From assembly GCF_001514145.1 (NCBI RefSeq), contig NZ_KQ948665.1, forward strand, positions 336,615 to 400,614: a stretch of 64,000 nt of DNA. The letters run 5' to 3'. The notes beneath the pieces were generated by a model. That model did not search any database and was not told the origin of the DNA. It saw nothing but the letters and a program-made list of their open reading frames with translations. This stretch comes from Streptomyces canus (GTDB taxonomy: Bacteria; Actinomycetota; Actinomycetes; Streptomycetales; Streptomycetaceae). Position 1 is the first letter of the stretch. The number at the start of each line of letters is the position of its first letter. Made by a program: the position numbers and the translations under genes. Shown piece by piece: positions 18,933 to 28,231 of the stretch.

Positions 18933-19790
18933 GTGCACTCCAGCCAACCTCCGGGATATACGCCCCCCGGCTCATCGGCATATGGTGGCTTTCCTCAAGG
19001 AGCCTCGCCTACTTCACCGGAAGTTCCTTATCCGTCCTACCAGTCGACACCGCCGGCGAAGTCAAAGGGGCGTGCCCGTAAAACCTTCGGTATCCTGCTG
19101 ATGGTGTTCGGTGTTTTTCCGCTTCTCGGTTCGGCCTTGACCGTCTACAAGACCATTCAGGACTCCAAAGAGCAAAATTCGAACGATGCGTTCATCCCCA
19201 AGGCATGGCATAACCTTCGGAGTGACGACATTTTTCCTGCCCGTTTTACTAGCAGGACTGTTGGTGACGATTCAAAGGTTTGGGCACGTCAAGGGATCGC
19301 CGAAGGTGCTTCATGCAAGGAGGCGTTCTCCGCTGATTTTTCGGGAAACGTGGCCGACGGGTGCAAATTTGTGCTGCGAGCGACTTACACGGACGTGGGC
19401 GGCGAGATGGTCGCGACCGTTGGCCTAGTGGTGGCCAATACGCCGGCCGCCGCCGAGGCAATCGAATCCCGGATCGAGAGGATTCAGAGCGACGCGGTGG
19501 GTTCCGACCGAGCGCCTACGGTTCGGCCGTTTGCCGTTCCTGGTACGCAGGCGGCCGCCTGGTCGGAGAAGATGGGTATCGGTGGTGCTGCGACGCAGGT
19601 CTACCTGCCGGATTCGCCGTATACCGTAACCATCACCACGGGGCCCACGGACTCCGCCCGTCCAGTCGGTCAACTACCTGAACCATGGGCCTTCATTGGC
19701 TTTGAAGAGAGAGCCCCCTACAGAAACACAGCGAAAGCTCTCGCGGCGATCTATGCCGATGATCTGCGGCGGACGGTGTTGGGCAAGTGA
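18933..19790 (+). CDS. Single-pass membrane protein between two mycosins
   Basis: A 285-residue protein from GTG 18933, with AGGGA about 8 bases upstream. The N-terminal 50 residues are Pro/Ser/Tyr-rich (QPPGYTPPG). A basic patch (KSKGRARK) and one transmembrane helix (about 56-75, GILLMVFGVFPLLGSALTVY) follow. The rest is probably outside the cell, with two Cys (ASCKEAF, DGCKFVL) that could form a disulfide. No family recognised. Its stop overlaps the start of the third mycosin (GTGA), so the two are coupled. It may be a partner or substrate of the protease. AT-richer than the window average. Confidence 0.75.
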   Translation: MHSSQPPGYTPPGSSAYGGFPQGASPTSPEVPYPSYQSTPPAKSKGRARKTFGILLMVFGVFPLLGSALTVYKTIQDSKEQNSNDAFIPKAWHNLRSDDIFPARFTSRTVGDDSKVWARQGIAEGASCKEAFSADFSGNVADGCKFVLRATYTDVGGEMVATVGLVVANTPAAAEAIESRIERIQSDAVGSDRAPTVRPFAVPGTQAAAWSEKMGIGGAATQVYLPDSPYTVTITTGPTDSARPVGQLPEPWAFIGFEERAPYRNTAKALAAIYADDLRRTVLGK

Positions 19791-21058
19791 TCAAGCGAAT
19801 TATGAAGAGCGCGCTCCTGGCAGGAGTCCTGACAGTGGCCAGCGTGTCAGCTGCCTCAGCCGCCCCTGCACGGGGCTGGGAGCTACCGGCCATGTCCGTC
19901 CCGGCTGCCCACACCATCAGCCAGGGCGAAGGCGTCACGGTTGCGGTCGTTGACACTGGCATCCGTACTGACCATCCCGTGCTGAAGGGCCGTGCGACGG
20001 AGGGACCGGACTTTCTCCAGGCGAATGATAAGTCTGAGTCATGGTACGGCGAGCATGGCACGGCGATGGCATCCAGCGTCCTCGATATTGCCCCCAAAGC
20101 GAAGATTCTGGGGCTGCGCGTAATCCGGGATGAGGACGACCCCAACTATCAGGGGGGCAAAATGAGTAACCCTGATGCGCTCTCGCAGGCGATCATCTAC
20201 GCAACGGATCACGGAGCCGATGTTATCTCGATGTCCATCGGTTCCAGGACCCTCTTGAATAGTTACGACGAGAAGGCCCTGAAGGCTATTGATTACGCCC
20301 TGTCTAAGGGCGTCGTACTTCTTGGCGCAGTAGGCAACCTAGGGGACACGTCAGAGGGGGGCGACAATGCTATTTCTTATCCGTCGGCCTACCCGGGCGT
20401 CATCACTGTGGCGGCCTCAACCCCGGACGGATCGCGCGCATCGTTCTCGTCCGTGCACTCATACGTTGACATCGCCGCTCCGGGCGTTGCCATCTACGAA
20501 GCGGACTACCGATCCAGCGGTCGTACGTCCGGCGAGGGAACATCTACAGCCTGTGCACTGGCTGCGGGCGTAAGTGCGCTGATCGTCTCGAAGTATCCGG
20601 ATCTCGCGCCGCGTCAGGTGGAGAAGGTCCTCGAAGAGACTGCTTCACATTCCTCCCGTGGGTACAGCGCGGAGACCGGCTATGGAGTGGTCAACGCGAA
20701 AGCGGCACTACAGGCTGCGGCCAAGCTCGCTCCAGAGAAGAAGGTAGCGATCGGGGACACCGGGACCGGTTTGCACTTCGGCCCCGGAGACGACGGCACG
20801 CCCAAGACGTACTCCCAGGGTATGGACTTCTTCAAGGTTGGGCTTGCGGCCGTCGGGTCCCTCACCACGCTCCTCTTCATGCTCGGCGGCTTCTGGCTCT
20901 TCAAGAGCGGTCGTCGACTGCAACGTCAGGGGCCCGGGGGCGGTGGGCCTGGCGGTTCTGTCGCGTATCCGCAATACGGCCAACAGCCTGTCCCGCCACA
21001 GCAGAATCCGTACCAGCAGCCCACCCCGCCTTCTGGTCAGTGGCCGCCGTACCAGTAG
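19787..21058 (+). CDS. Third mycosin-like subtilase with Gln-rich tail
   Basis: A 423-residue S8 protease beginning at GTG 19787, which overlaps the preceding stop. The signal peptide is about 1-26 (cleaved near SAAP). The triad is D56 (VVDTGIR), H90 (GEHGTAMASS) and S253 (GEGTSTACAL), with oxyanion N184. A transmembrane helix lies near 348-370, followed by a tail ending PPQQNPYQQPTPPSGQWPPYQ. The tail resembles that of the second mycosin (17493-18809), as does the absence of the core mycosin Cys pair. All catalytic residues are present, so it is probably active. Anchored outside the membrane, it could process substrates of the locus. Confidence 0.88.
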   Translation: MIKRIMKSALLAGVLTVASVSAASAAPARGWELPAMSVPAAHTISQGEGVTVAVVDTGIRTDHPVLKGRATEGPDFLQANDKSESWYGEHGTAMASSVLDIAPKAKILGLRVIRDEDDPNYQGGKMSNPDALSQAIIYATDHGADVISMSIGSRTLLNSYDEKALKAIDYALSKGVVLLGAVGNLGDTSEGGDNAISYPSAYPGVITVAASTPDGSRASFSSVHSYVDIAAPGVAIYEADYRSSGRTSGEGTSTACALAAGVSALIVSKYPDLAPRQVEKVLEETASHSSRGYSAETGYGVVNAKAALQAAAKLAPEKKVAIGDTGTGLHFGPGDDGTPKTYSQGMDFFKVGLAAVGSLTTLLFMLGGFWLFKSGRRLQRQGPGGGGPGGSVAYPQYGQQPVPPQQNPYQQPTPPSGQWPPYQ

Positions 21059-21199
21059 ACGCAATCAGGCCCGAGTGACTCACCTGCACTGGACCGGAGG
21101 CCACCATCGTCTCCGCGGCTTTCAGCTCTGCCCAGACGGTCTGCCCGACGCGGCCCTCGCGTTCTCGTACATCCCAGCGATAGGTCAAGACTTTCACAG

Positions 21200-21829
21200 C
21201 AGTCCGCAGCTGGTTCCACGCTGTCCAAGGCTGCGAAGGACAGTCCCGCTGCCGAGCCGAACGGTGTCGACAAGCTCTCCGCGAAGGAGATCTGCAACAC
21301 GGACATGAAGACCAATGCCGGGGCGGGATCCTGTCGCGACAAGATGGAGAGCGACGGCAACAAGAGCGAGCTGCGGCTCTCCGCCACGGAATATATGGGC
21401 AGCGTCATGATCTCGGAGAAGGGTTCCTTCGCCAAGCCTGATTCGACCTACGCCGAGAGCAGGAACTCCGCGCTCAATGAAAGGCTTTCTCCGCCGAGAA
21501 GTGGACCCACGGCACGCCGAGCAAGGCACTCATGTCGAAGCTGCTCCTGGTGTCACCAGGAGCAGTTCGGCGCCCCCGACCCGCTCGATGCCGACAGCAA
21601 GGCGACCAAGGGCAACGTGACCACGGTGGACGGTCAGCAGGCCGTGGCGGTCGTACTGGCGGAACATGGGGAGTCCGTCACGTGGTACGTGGCGACCACT
21701 GGCAAGCCGTACTTCATCAAGCAGGACAGCACCCGTGACAACATGCAGGACCTCACGGACTCCGACTTCGGTAGGCCGGTGGGTGCGAAGGCGCCGGCCG
21801 GGTCCGTCGTGGAAGAGTCGGCCGTCTGA
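21200..21829 (+). pseudogene. Decayed LolA/LprG-like lipoprotein gene
   Basis: Coding-like sequence in one frame (GSTLSKAAKDSPAAEP, then LSAKEICNTDMKTNAGAGS and RLSATEYMGSV) is interrupted near 21480. There the family-like reading AFSAEKWTHGTPSKALMSKLL switches frame, and returns to the first frame by about 21587 (DPLDADSKATKGNVTTVDG ... YVATTGKPYFIK ... DFGRPV). This pattern, with VDGQQAV, Y-V-A-T-x-G-K-P-Y and a final SDFGxPV, is that of streptomycete LppX/LprG-type lipoproteins. No start codon, signal peptide or lipobox remains upstream. I read it as a gene that has lost its 5' end and suffered two indels. Confidence 0.65.
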
Positions 21830-21846
21830 TCTCCGGTGAGCGGCTG

Positions 21847-21874
21847 ACGGCCCGGCGGGTACCCACCGGGCCGT
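21847..21874 (+). terminator. Hairpin terminator after the decayed lipoprotein gene
   Basis: Inverted repeat ACGGCCCGGCGGG-TA-CCCACCGGGCCGT (21847-21874) with one mismatch lies 18 bases past the stop at 21829. Confidence 0.6.
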
Positions 21875-22093
21875 TCGTGTTCACTTATGCGTCCCACAGT
21901 GCGGCCAACAGTGGGCCGCGCAAAGGAAGATCCGGTATCTTTCGGCCTGCTGATTGGCATGTCCTTGCCTAGGTCGCCGAGCGCGAGGCTCGGCCGGAGT
22001 GGGCACCTCACGTCGTACGGATGCAACGAAATCCGTCGGCGAGTGAATGGACCGGGCATGCCCACCACTTACACAACGGGGATGGGACAAGGG

Positions 22094-22528
22094 ATGAGTA
22101 CTCCCTTCGATGCACCGCAGCAGAGCGGATCCACTCAGACGCGGCTGAACTCCGTGCCCGCAGAGGGCGGTGGCGGGGGCGGCGGTGGCGGTACCAACGT
22201 CGACACACAGCGCCTTGATGAGGCTGCCAACGCGCTCGTCGAACTGCGCGGTGACACCGAGAACGTCGACAACGGCGCCGACGACGACTGCCTGAGCGCC
22301 TCCAGGGGGCTGAACAAGCACAGTGCCGGGGGCATGGCCGAGGCGGGCTCCTGGGCCACCGCCGGTTCCCTGGTGACCATGGACGTGCGTTGGGGCTCCC
22401 AGGTCCTCAACCTCAAGAGCCTGCTCCAGGACATCAGCGACAAGCTCCACACCACCTCCGGCCACTACACCAGCACCGAGCAGGAGGAGCAGGCCCGGCA
22501 GCGCTCGATCAGCACGCCCTTCGGGTGA
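22094..22528 (+). CDS. WXG100-type protein with poly-Gly linker
   Basis: A 144-residue protein if started at ATG 22094, with GGGG about 12 bases upstream; ATG 22058 or 22082 are possible. A short N-terminal Ser/Gln-rich part leads into a run of nine glycines (about residues 24-32). A WXG100-like helical hairpin follows, with turn DVRWGSQ near residue 97. Near the end HYTSTEQE gives the YxxxD/E signal, and the protein finishes SISTPFG. This closely matches the tail of the WXG100 protein at 13511-13831. Probably a secreted partner of the large protein encoded 87 bases downstream. Confidence 0.82.
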   Translation: MSTPFDAPQQSGSTQTRLNSVPAEGGGGGGGGGTNVDTQRLDEAANALVELRGDTENVDNGADDDCLSASRGLNKHSAGGMAEAGSWATAGSLVTMDVRWGSQVLNLKSLLQDISDKLHTTSGHYTSTEQEEQARQRSISTPFG

Positions 22529-22615
22529 ATGGGGCCGCCCGGGCCGTCGCTCCTAGCGCTGCCCGGGTGAGCCCATCGAGTCGGACCGGATCCCCCTCAC
22601 AAGGAGCAGTCGCAC

Positions 22616-24805
22616 ATGGTGTCCATCCCCTACCTCGACAAGGCCGACCTCGGCCCGCTGGCCGACGCCGCCGCGTCCTGGAAAGCGTTGCCGGCCAAGT
22701 ACGACGCGTTGCAGCGGGAGTTCGAGCAGCGGGTCATCAACCACCTCAGGGGCCACTGGGAGGGTGACGCGGCCGAGGCTGCCTTCGTCACCATGGGCAA
22801 GGCCCGTACGGAGTACGAGAACGCCGCCACCGAGGCGGAGCGCATCGCCAAGCTGCTGCTGGACGCGCACGGCGAATTCGCCGCGTCTCAGAAGCAGTTG
22901 CACGCCCTGCTCGACGAGGCCCGCAACGACCACTACAAGGTCTACGACGACGGGCGCGTCGAGGACGTCGACCCGCGGCAGGACAGCCCGACCGCTTCCG
23001 CTTCTCCGGGTCTCGCCGAGGAACGCAAGAAGAAGCTGGACTCGCTCGTCTCCCGGCTGACGCGGGTCCTGGAAGTGGCCACCGCCGCGGACGAGGCCGC
23101 CAGTTCGGCTCTGGAACGCGACGCCAACGGCGACAGCCAGTCCTTCAACACCAGCGTCTACACCACCCTCGACTCCGTCGAGGCCGACCAGGCGGCCGCC
23201 CTGATGAACAAGAAGGGCCGGCTCTCCGACGCCGAGATCACCAAGCTCAACCTGCTCCTCTCCGCCAACAAGAACGACCCAGAGTTCTCAAGGGACTTCG
23301 CGGTCAAGACCGGTGGCGAGAACATGCTGAGCAAGTACAACGAGCTCATGAGCCCGCCAGCCGGCACCACGCTCTCCAAGGCGCAGCTGGCCCAACTCAA
23401 GGAGCTCAAGGCGAACCTGGGCACCACCATCGGCACGGCCACCACGTCGGACGACAACGGGAAGCCCGACAAGGACATCACCAAGTTCCAGAACGACCTG
23501 CTCAAGGCGGGCCAGCGCGACTTCAACGCCAACCCCACCGAGTCGCCGTACGGCCTCAGCGGCTACCAGCTCACCAGCAGCCTGATGAGCGAGGGCAAGT
23601 GGGACAAGGACTTCCTCCAGGACTACGGCGACGCGCTGATCACCGCGGAGAAGAACGGCGCGAACGCGGGGCAGAACCCGGACGCGTACTGGGGCTATCC
23701 GCGGACGCTGGGCACGACCAACATCGGGGCGCTCGACCCCATGACGGGATTCATGGACGCGCTGGGGCACAACCCGGACGCCTCCACCGAGTTCCTTACC
23801 TCCGAGGCCACCATCGACGGCGAGAAGGTCGATCACCTGGACTACCTGCTGAAGGACCGACACTGGCCCGAGGGTCCCGGCTACACGGGCGATCCCGGGA
23901 ACCCCAGCGGGTACAACAACCTCGGGCATGCCCTGGAGTCCGCGACCTCGGGCCGCTCGTTCGACGACGACGGTGCTCCGGTCAAGCACACAGCCGAGCG
24001 CGCAGCCCTCATGAGCCACGTGGTCGACACCGTTGGCGGCGATCCTGGCCTGGCCAGCGGCTCTCCCCGGGACGCGTTGCGTGACAGCCTGGGCAACATG
24101 ACGGCCGAATACATGGCGGACGTCCAGGCTTCCATCGGAAACGAGCAGGGCACGATCAAGCCCTTCGGGGCGGATGCCAATCTGGACACGGGCAAGCTCC
24201 AGCCGTTCCTCGCGACGGTCGGTCGCGACCCGGATGCCTATGTCGCGATCACAGAGGCCTCGCAGGCCAACACCGCCATTTGGATGCAGCAGGTGGCGGA
24301 GAGCAACCCGTCGGACATGGCCACCGCGATGGAAAATGTGGCCCACCCGGGCGGCGTCGTGGCGGGCATCCTCAGCGATGCACGTGACCAGGCCATCTTC
24401 GAGGAGCATTCGGCGTCCGACAAGGACTTCAACGACGCGGTGGCTCTGGGCGACAAATGGGCGGGCCGGGGTCTGGGGATGGCGGTCGGCGCGGCGACGA
24501 ACACCGCAGCTCCGATCGTCGGAACGATCGCAGGCTGGGCGGTGGAGGACATCCAGGCACTCGTGGTGGACCAGGTCCAGCAGGACACCGTGGACGAGGC
24601 CAAGCACGAGGCGAGCGAACGGTATGCCGAGGGCAGGGAAGCAGTCAGGTCTTCGAGCGCGGAATCACTTCGCCAGGCCATAGCGCACTCCGGTGTGCAG
24701 ACGTCCGACAAGGACATCAATGTGTATGCCGAAGCCGCGGCCCGGGCCGCGGAGGACGGATACTCCGCAGGAACCACCTGGAACTCCTCCACGAGCGGAC
24801 GGTGA
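22616..24805 (+). CDS. Large WXG-domain protein, DUF6571-like, predicted type VII substrate
   Basis: A 729-residue protein from ATG 22616, with AAGGAG 9 bases upstream. Residues 1-100 form a helical domain with RGHWEGDAAEAA, a W-x-G turn typical of large type VII substrates. The long central part has features that I associate with DUF6571-type proteins (LDPMTGFMDALGHNPDAS, then DHLDYLLKDRHWP). Near the C-terminus a small hydrophobic segment (LGMAVGAATNTAAPIVGTIAGWAV, about 620-643) precedes a charged helix. No enzyme motif is visible. Its stop overlaps the start of the lipoprotein gene (GTGA). Possible roles are an effector, a channel-spanning cargo or a structural surface protein. Confidence 0.8.
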   Translation: MVSIPYLDKADLGPLADAAASWKALPAKYDALQREFEQRVINHLRGHWEGDAAEAAFVTMGKARTEYENAATEAERIAKLLLDAHGEFAASQKQLHALLDEARNDHYKVYDDGRVEDVDPRQDSPTASASPGLAEERKKKLDSLVSRLTRVLEVATAADEAASSALERDANGDSQSFNTSVYTTLDSVEADQAAALMNKKGRLSDAEITKLNLLLSANKNDPEFSRDFAVKTGGENMLSKYNELMSPPAGTTLSKAQLAQLKELKANLGTTIGTATTSDDNGKPDKDITKFQNDLLKAGQRDFNANPTESPYGLSGYQLTSSLMSEGKWDKDFLQDYGDALITAEKNGANAGQNPDAYWGYPRTLGTTNIGALDPMTGFMDALGHNPDASTEFLTSEATIDGEKVDHLDYLLKDRHWPEGPGYTGDPGNPSGYNNLGHALESATSGRSFDDDGAPVKHTAERAALMSHVVDTVGGDPGLASGSPRDALRDSLGNMTAEYMADVQASIGNEQGTIKPFGADANLDTGKLQPFLATVGRDPDAYVAITEASQANTAIWMQQVAESNPSDMATAMENVAHPGGVVAGILSDARDQAIFEEHSASDKDFNDAVALGDKWAGRGLGMAVGAATNTAAPIVGTIAGWAVEDIQALVVDQVQQDTVDEAKHEASERYAEGREAVRSSSAESLRQAIAHSGVQTSDKDINVYAEAAARAAEDGYSAGTTWNSSTSGR

Positions 24806-25446
24806 TCACGAAAGTGCCCAGCCTTCTGGAACCACGCGTCCGCTCCGGGCCACCAAGGACACTCTGGCCGTTGACGGTGGTCGTCACCGCGATGTTGGCC
24901 GTGTCCGGCTGTAGTAGTGGGAACGACGACGCAACGGACAAACGCAGCACGTCCGTTTGCGACGGCAAGCTCCACGGCGACGTGTTTCGTACGCTCGTGG
25001 GCAGTGACGGCGTGAAGTCCGACGAAACTCACGACTTCTCTCCCAAGAAGTGGACCGCGGGCGGCAGGTGCTACCTGTACGGCAAGGACCACGCCGTCAG
25101 GATCGACTACCTCTGGAAGACGGACACGACCCGCTCCGGCGCGTCGCCCAGCCCCGATGCCGGGGGGTTCACGGTCGGTTCGGCCCATGGGTACATCGAC
25201 ACGAACCGAGCGCGGGTCGTCATTCCGTGCGCTGCGCCGGGCAGTGCCGCAGGTGACGAAGGAGTGCTCGAGGTCGAGGTGAAGGACCTGCCGCCGGCAC
25301 GCATCTTGGACGATGAGCTGCGCGAGGCATTCACGTCCGCGGCGACCATTGCAGCGCGTTACCTGGGTGGTGACGTCTTCAAGTGCTCCGCGGTCCGACC
25401 CGGGGCGAACTCTGGTTCAGCGTCTCCGAGTCCCTCGGGCAGCTGA
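24802..25446 (+). CDS. Lipoprotein of the type VII locus
   Basis: A 214-residue protein starting at GTG 24802, overlapping the previous stop by four bases. The signal peptide ends in a clear lipobox (LAVSGC near residue 36), so the mature protein is anchored to the outer face of the membrane at that Cys. It contains C-D-G-K-L, a GGRCYLYG segment and further Cys residues (VVIPCAAP, FKCSAV), which suggests two disulfides. The end is Ser/Pro-rich. It is co-translated with the large WXG protein and followed 24 bases later by another membrane-anchored protein with similar Cys placement. Function unknown. Confidence 0.82.
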   Translation: MITKVPSLLEPRVRSGPPRTLWPLTVVVTAMLAVSGCSSGNDDATDKRSTSVCDGKLHGDVFRTLVGSDGVKSDETHDFSPKKWTAGGRCYLYGKDHAVRIDYLWKTDTTRSGASPSPDAGGFTVGSAHGYIDTNRARVVIPCAAPGSAAGDEGVLEVEVKDLPPARILDDELREAFTSAATIAARYLGGDVFKCSAVRPGANSGSASPSPSGS

Positions 25447-25470
25447 AAACGCAGACGGGATTTGCTTCAA

Positions 25471-26535
25471 GTGAAGTGGAACTACCAGGCACTGCTCCGG
25501 GGAAACGTGAAGCGTCGGCTGATCGGTTCGGCCGTGGCGCTGGCCGTTCTGGGGGCCGGGTACTACGGATTCCAACTCCAGTATCCGGCCGACAAGACCG
25601 CGCGGGTGTGCAGTGGGATGCTTCCGGTCGACCCGGTCCTGAGTCTCGCGGGGAAGTCGAAGCTCTCTCTGCTCGGTTTGGGCTTCCACGTCTCCAGCAA
25701 GCAGTTCGACGTCTCCAGCGATGTGACGGAGCCATCCGGTCTGGCGACGACGTGCGATGTCGACGGCGTCGTGATATCGATCGAGACCACGTCCGGTGCT
25801 CACAACGCATACGGGTTCTATTCCTTCCAGCGTGACCAGGAGTCCTTTCCCGTACCTCTGGACGCGGGTTGGCAGGGATTCATGGTCACCGACGAGGACG
25901 AGGCCACGGCGTCGGTGCTTCTCAGTTGTAAGAACTGGACGCCGGAGGAAGGCAGCGGAATTCTCGTGGTGGGCGAGTCGCCCTACGGCAGGGAGGCCAC
26001 GCAGGCCGTCCGGCTCGACCTCGCCCGTACGGTGACCGGTGCAGCCCAGCGTGCCGCAGAGAAGACCGGCTGTGCGACGGAGCCGGGAGACTCGGGAAAG
26101 CTCACCGCTCCCGCTGCCGAAGCCACGACCGTGCCGGCGAGCGATGCCACGGGGACCTGCAAGGGAATGACGGCAAGTAAGAAGGTGCGGGAAACCGCCG
26201 CTGGAACGTCACCGGCCGAAGAGTGTCTGCTCGTCGGCGGTTTGCAACTGGCCGCGGCATACGGTCCCTTCAGTGATGCTTCCCAGGCTGTGGTCAACGG
26301 CAAGTACGGCGGCCACGACACCCCCTCGGGGGTCGACAGGTCCACGGCCTGGACGTCAGCCACCTGCCCGGGCGCCCTGGGCATCGGTTACTACCATGCT
26401 TCGCCGGTCGAGGGCAGCGACCGGAAGTTCAGCTCGGACCCGCTCACGAAAGAGGAGCGCGCGGATCTGGAGCACTTCGCGGAGCAGTCAGCGGCCCGGC
26501 ATGGCTGCAGCACGCCGACGGGGTCCGCTCCGTGA
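25471..26535 (+). CDS. Membrane-anchored secreted protein with two Cys-containing repeats
   Basis: A 354-residue protein from GTG 25471, with GACGGGA about 10 bases before it. A basic N-terminus and one hydrophobic anchor (about 15-35, RRLIGSAVALAVLGAGYYGF) are followed by an outside region. Two related halves begin with a C-[SK]-G-M motif (VCSGMLPVD near residue 47 and TCKGMTASK near residue 230), each followed by paired Cys. The layout matches the lipoprotein gene just upstream, suggesting a common origin or a joint complex. No enzyme signature seen. Confidence 0.78.
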   Translation: MKWNYQALLRGNVKRRLIGSAVALAVLGAGYYGFQLQYPADKTARVCSGMLPVDPVLSLAGKSKLSLLGLGFHVSSKQFDVSSDVTEPSGLATTCDVDGVVISIETTSGAHNAYGFYSFQRDQESFPVPLDAGWQGFMVTDEDEATASVLLSCKNWTPEEGSGILVVGESPYGREATQAVRLDLARTVTGAAQRAAEKTGCATEPGDSGKLTAPAAEATTVPASDATGTCKGMTASKKVRETAAGTSPAEECLLVGGLQLAAAYGPFSDASQAVVNGKYGGHDTPSGVDRSTAWTSATCPGALGIGYYHASPVEGSDRKFSSDPLTKEERADLEHFAEQSAARHGCSTPTGSAP

Positions 26536-26780
26536 ACCGCCACGAAGCGCCCTTGCTCGACGACACCGTGGCGGTCAGCCAGCATTGAGCAACTCCTGCG
26601 GCGTTGCCTCCCCTTGTACGACGGCCTGGACCACCGTGGGCTGGTCTCGCCGGGCGGCGTCCCGGAAAGCCCCTTGATCATTGGGGAGATTCAACCACGC
26701 GGCGGGCGTGGCACTCGGCCTGCGTACCCCCATCGTGTGCAAGCGCGTGACTCTTGGGCGGACGCGAGGTTGAGCGTCGC

Positions 26781-27104
26781 GTGTCCGGTGACTTCTACCT
26801 ACAACCGCAAGAGCTGGCAGAGCTGGGGAACGCCTTCGGAACGCGGGCGTACGACCTGGCCAGCGCAGTCAAGAACTTTCAAGGAGGGACGGGGGACGAG
26901 CAGATCCACGACGGCTTCGGGTTCCTGACGGAGTCGGAGGAGGTTACGGCGGCCTACGTCGAGTTGGCCGCGGAGATGGCCGTATCGCTTGGGGAACTCG
27001 CGCGGCATCTCGATGAGGTGGGGCAGGCACTCAGGGGCAATGCGAAGAACTCCGAGGCGGCTGACGATGCTCTCGCCGATCTGTTCAAGGGCGGCAAGGG
27101 ATGA
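26781..27104 (+). CDS. EspC-like type VII secretion target
   Basis: A 107-residue protein whose pattern fits the actinobacterial EspC-like family (T7SS_ESX_EspC). It has an N-terminal helix, a GFGFLTESEEVTAAY centre, then a helix LGELARHLDEVGQALRGNA that ends with acidic and alanine-rich residues. Such proteins are small type VII substrates encoded beside larger partners. GTG 26781 is used with GAGGT about 11 bases upstream. The stop overlaps the next start (ATGA), so it is coupled to the 376-residue WXG protein and probably exported with it. Confidence 0.78.
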   Translation: MSGDFYLQPQELAELGNAFGTRAYDLASAVKNFQGGTGDEQIHDGFGFLTESEEVTAAYVELAAEMAVSLGELARHLDEVGQALRGNAKNSEAADDALADLFKGGKG

Positions 27105-28231
27105 GCGAGGAGAGCGTCGCCGAGAAGGTCTACGAGGCCGGGATCGAGGTCGTGAATCCCGGTGGCCGTCCAGATGTGCTGCGGGCCGCGGCCAAGGGCT
27201 GGCGGGCGATGGGGGAAGAGCTGGAGGAGGTGTACTCCGCGCTCGACCGGCAGGTGCAGGTGAGGCTGGGTGAGCACTGGCGGGGTGAGTCCGCGGAGGC
27301 ATTCCGCGAGCACTGGGAGAGGGTTGGGCACGGGGTTGAGGAGACCTTGCCGCTCTTCGAGGAGGCAGCGAGGGGGCTCGAGGAGGCGGCCGACCACATC
27401 GAGGAGATCAATGCCGACATCCACAAGATCTACCTCGAGATCGGCGTCTCGATCGGTGCGTCCGTCCTGCTCTCCTTCGTCACCGTCGGGTTCTCGGCGG
27501 CGGCCGGGGCGGCGAATGCGGTGCGGTTGGGGGCGCAGGCCGTGGATGCGGCCACGAAGTTGGGGCGACTGCTGGCGGCTGCGGCCCGTGCGTTCCAGAG
27601 CATTCGCACATGTGTGAGGGGCCGGCAGTGGCTGAGCCTGGGCGTCGAGCTGGGTGTGCAGTGGGCTGCCGGGACGGGTTCCGGTGTCGTAACGAGCTTG
27701 GCCACCGGCGATGACCCTGAGTTCAAGAGCAATGCCCTCAACGGTGTTGTGGGCGCCTTCGGCGGCAAGTTCGCAGCGGGTCGTCTGGCCTCGCAGTTCG
27801 ACGGGGGCATGGCCGCGACCGCTGTCGACGGTGTGACGCTGGGGGCCTTCTCCTCCGTTGCCGGTGACACCGTCCACAACATTCGCAGCGGAGAGCGGTT
27901 CGACGCGTCGCAGATGGCGCTCGGAGCAGTCGCCGGAGGACTCGCTGGTGGAGCCGGGAGCACGGCCGTTCACCGGGCCACGGACGGGCGCACGCTCTCT
28001 GCGGCACGGAACCTGGCGGGGGATGTGGCCACCAACGCTCCCATCGGCTTCGCTCTCGGCGCGGGCGGCAACATCTCCAAGCACAGCGACGCGGCCGTCA
28101 ATGGCGATCCCAACGCGGACGAGGAAGAGGCCCGACCCGGTGCGGCCGAGGACACGCGGAAGAGTGCGGGCGCAGCTGCCGAGGTCCTGCGGAATCGGCC
28201 CGACCCTCAGCGGTACGGAGCGTTCGGATGA
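27101..28231 (+). CDS. WXG-domain protein with hydrophobic Gly/Ala-rich body, ends AFG
   Basis: A 376-residue protein from ATG 27101, four bases overlapping the EspC-like gene. Residues 1-110 are a long helical hairpin with the turn GEHWRGESAEAF near residue 55. Hydrophobic Gly/Ala/Val-rich segments follow (about 118-150, 185-205, 225-300), which resemble the translocation domain of polymorphic toxins, but no toxin motif is present at the end. The C-terminus is charged and finishes PQRYGAFG. The stop overlaps the start of a membrane-protein gene. Likely a secreted substrate or a pore-like component. Confidence 0.78.
   Translation: MSEESVAEKVYEAGIEVVNPGGRPDVLRAAAKGWRAMGEELEEVYSALDRQVQVRLGEHWRGESAEAFREHWERVGHGVEETLPLFEEAARGLEEAADHIEEINADIHKIYLEIGVSIGASVLLSFVTVGFSAAAGAANAVRLGAQAVDAATKLGRLLAAAARAFQSIRTCVRGRQWLSLGVELGVQWAAGTGSGVVTSLATGDDPEFKSNALNGVVGAFGGKFAAGRLASQFDGGMAATAVDGVTLGAFSSVAGDTVHNIRSGERFDASQMALGAVAGGLAGGAGSTAVHRATDGRTLSAARNLAGDVATNAPIGFALGAGGNISKHSDAAVNGDPNADEEEARPGAAEDTRKSAGAAAEVLRNRPDPQRYGAFG

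Noticed and set aside
26532..26780. Short frames between the genes at 25471-26535 and 26781-27104, including a GTG overlapping the stop at 26535
   Set aside because: The longest reading (VNRHEAPLLDDTVAVSQH) stops after 18 codons and its continuation needs a frameshift. There is no family resemblance, so it is not called as a gene.
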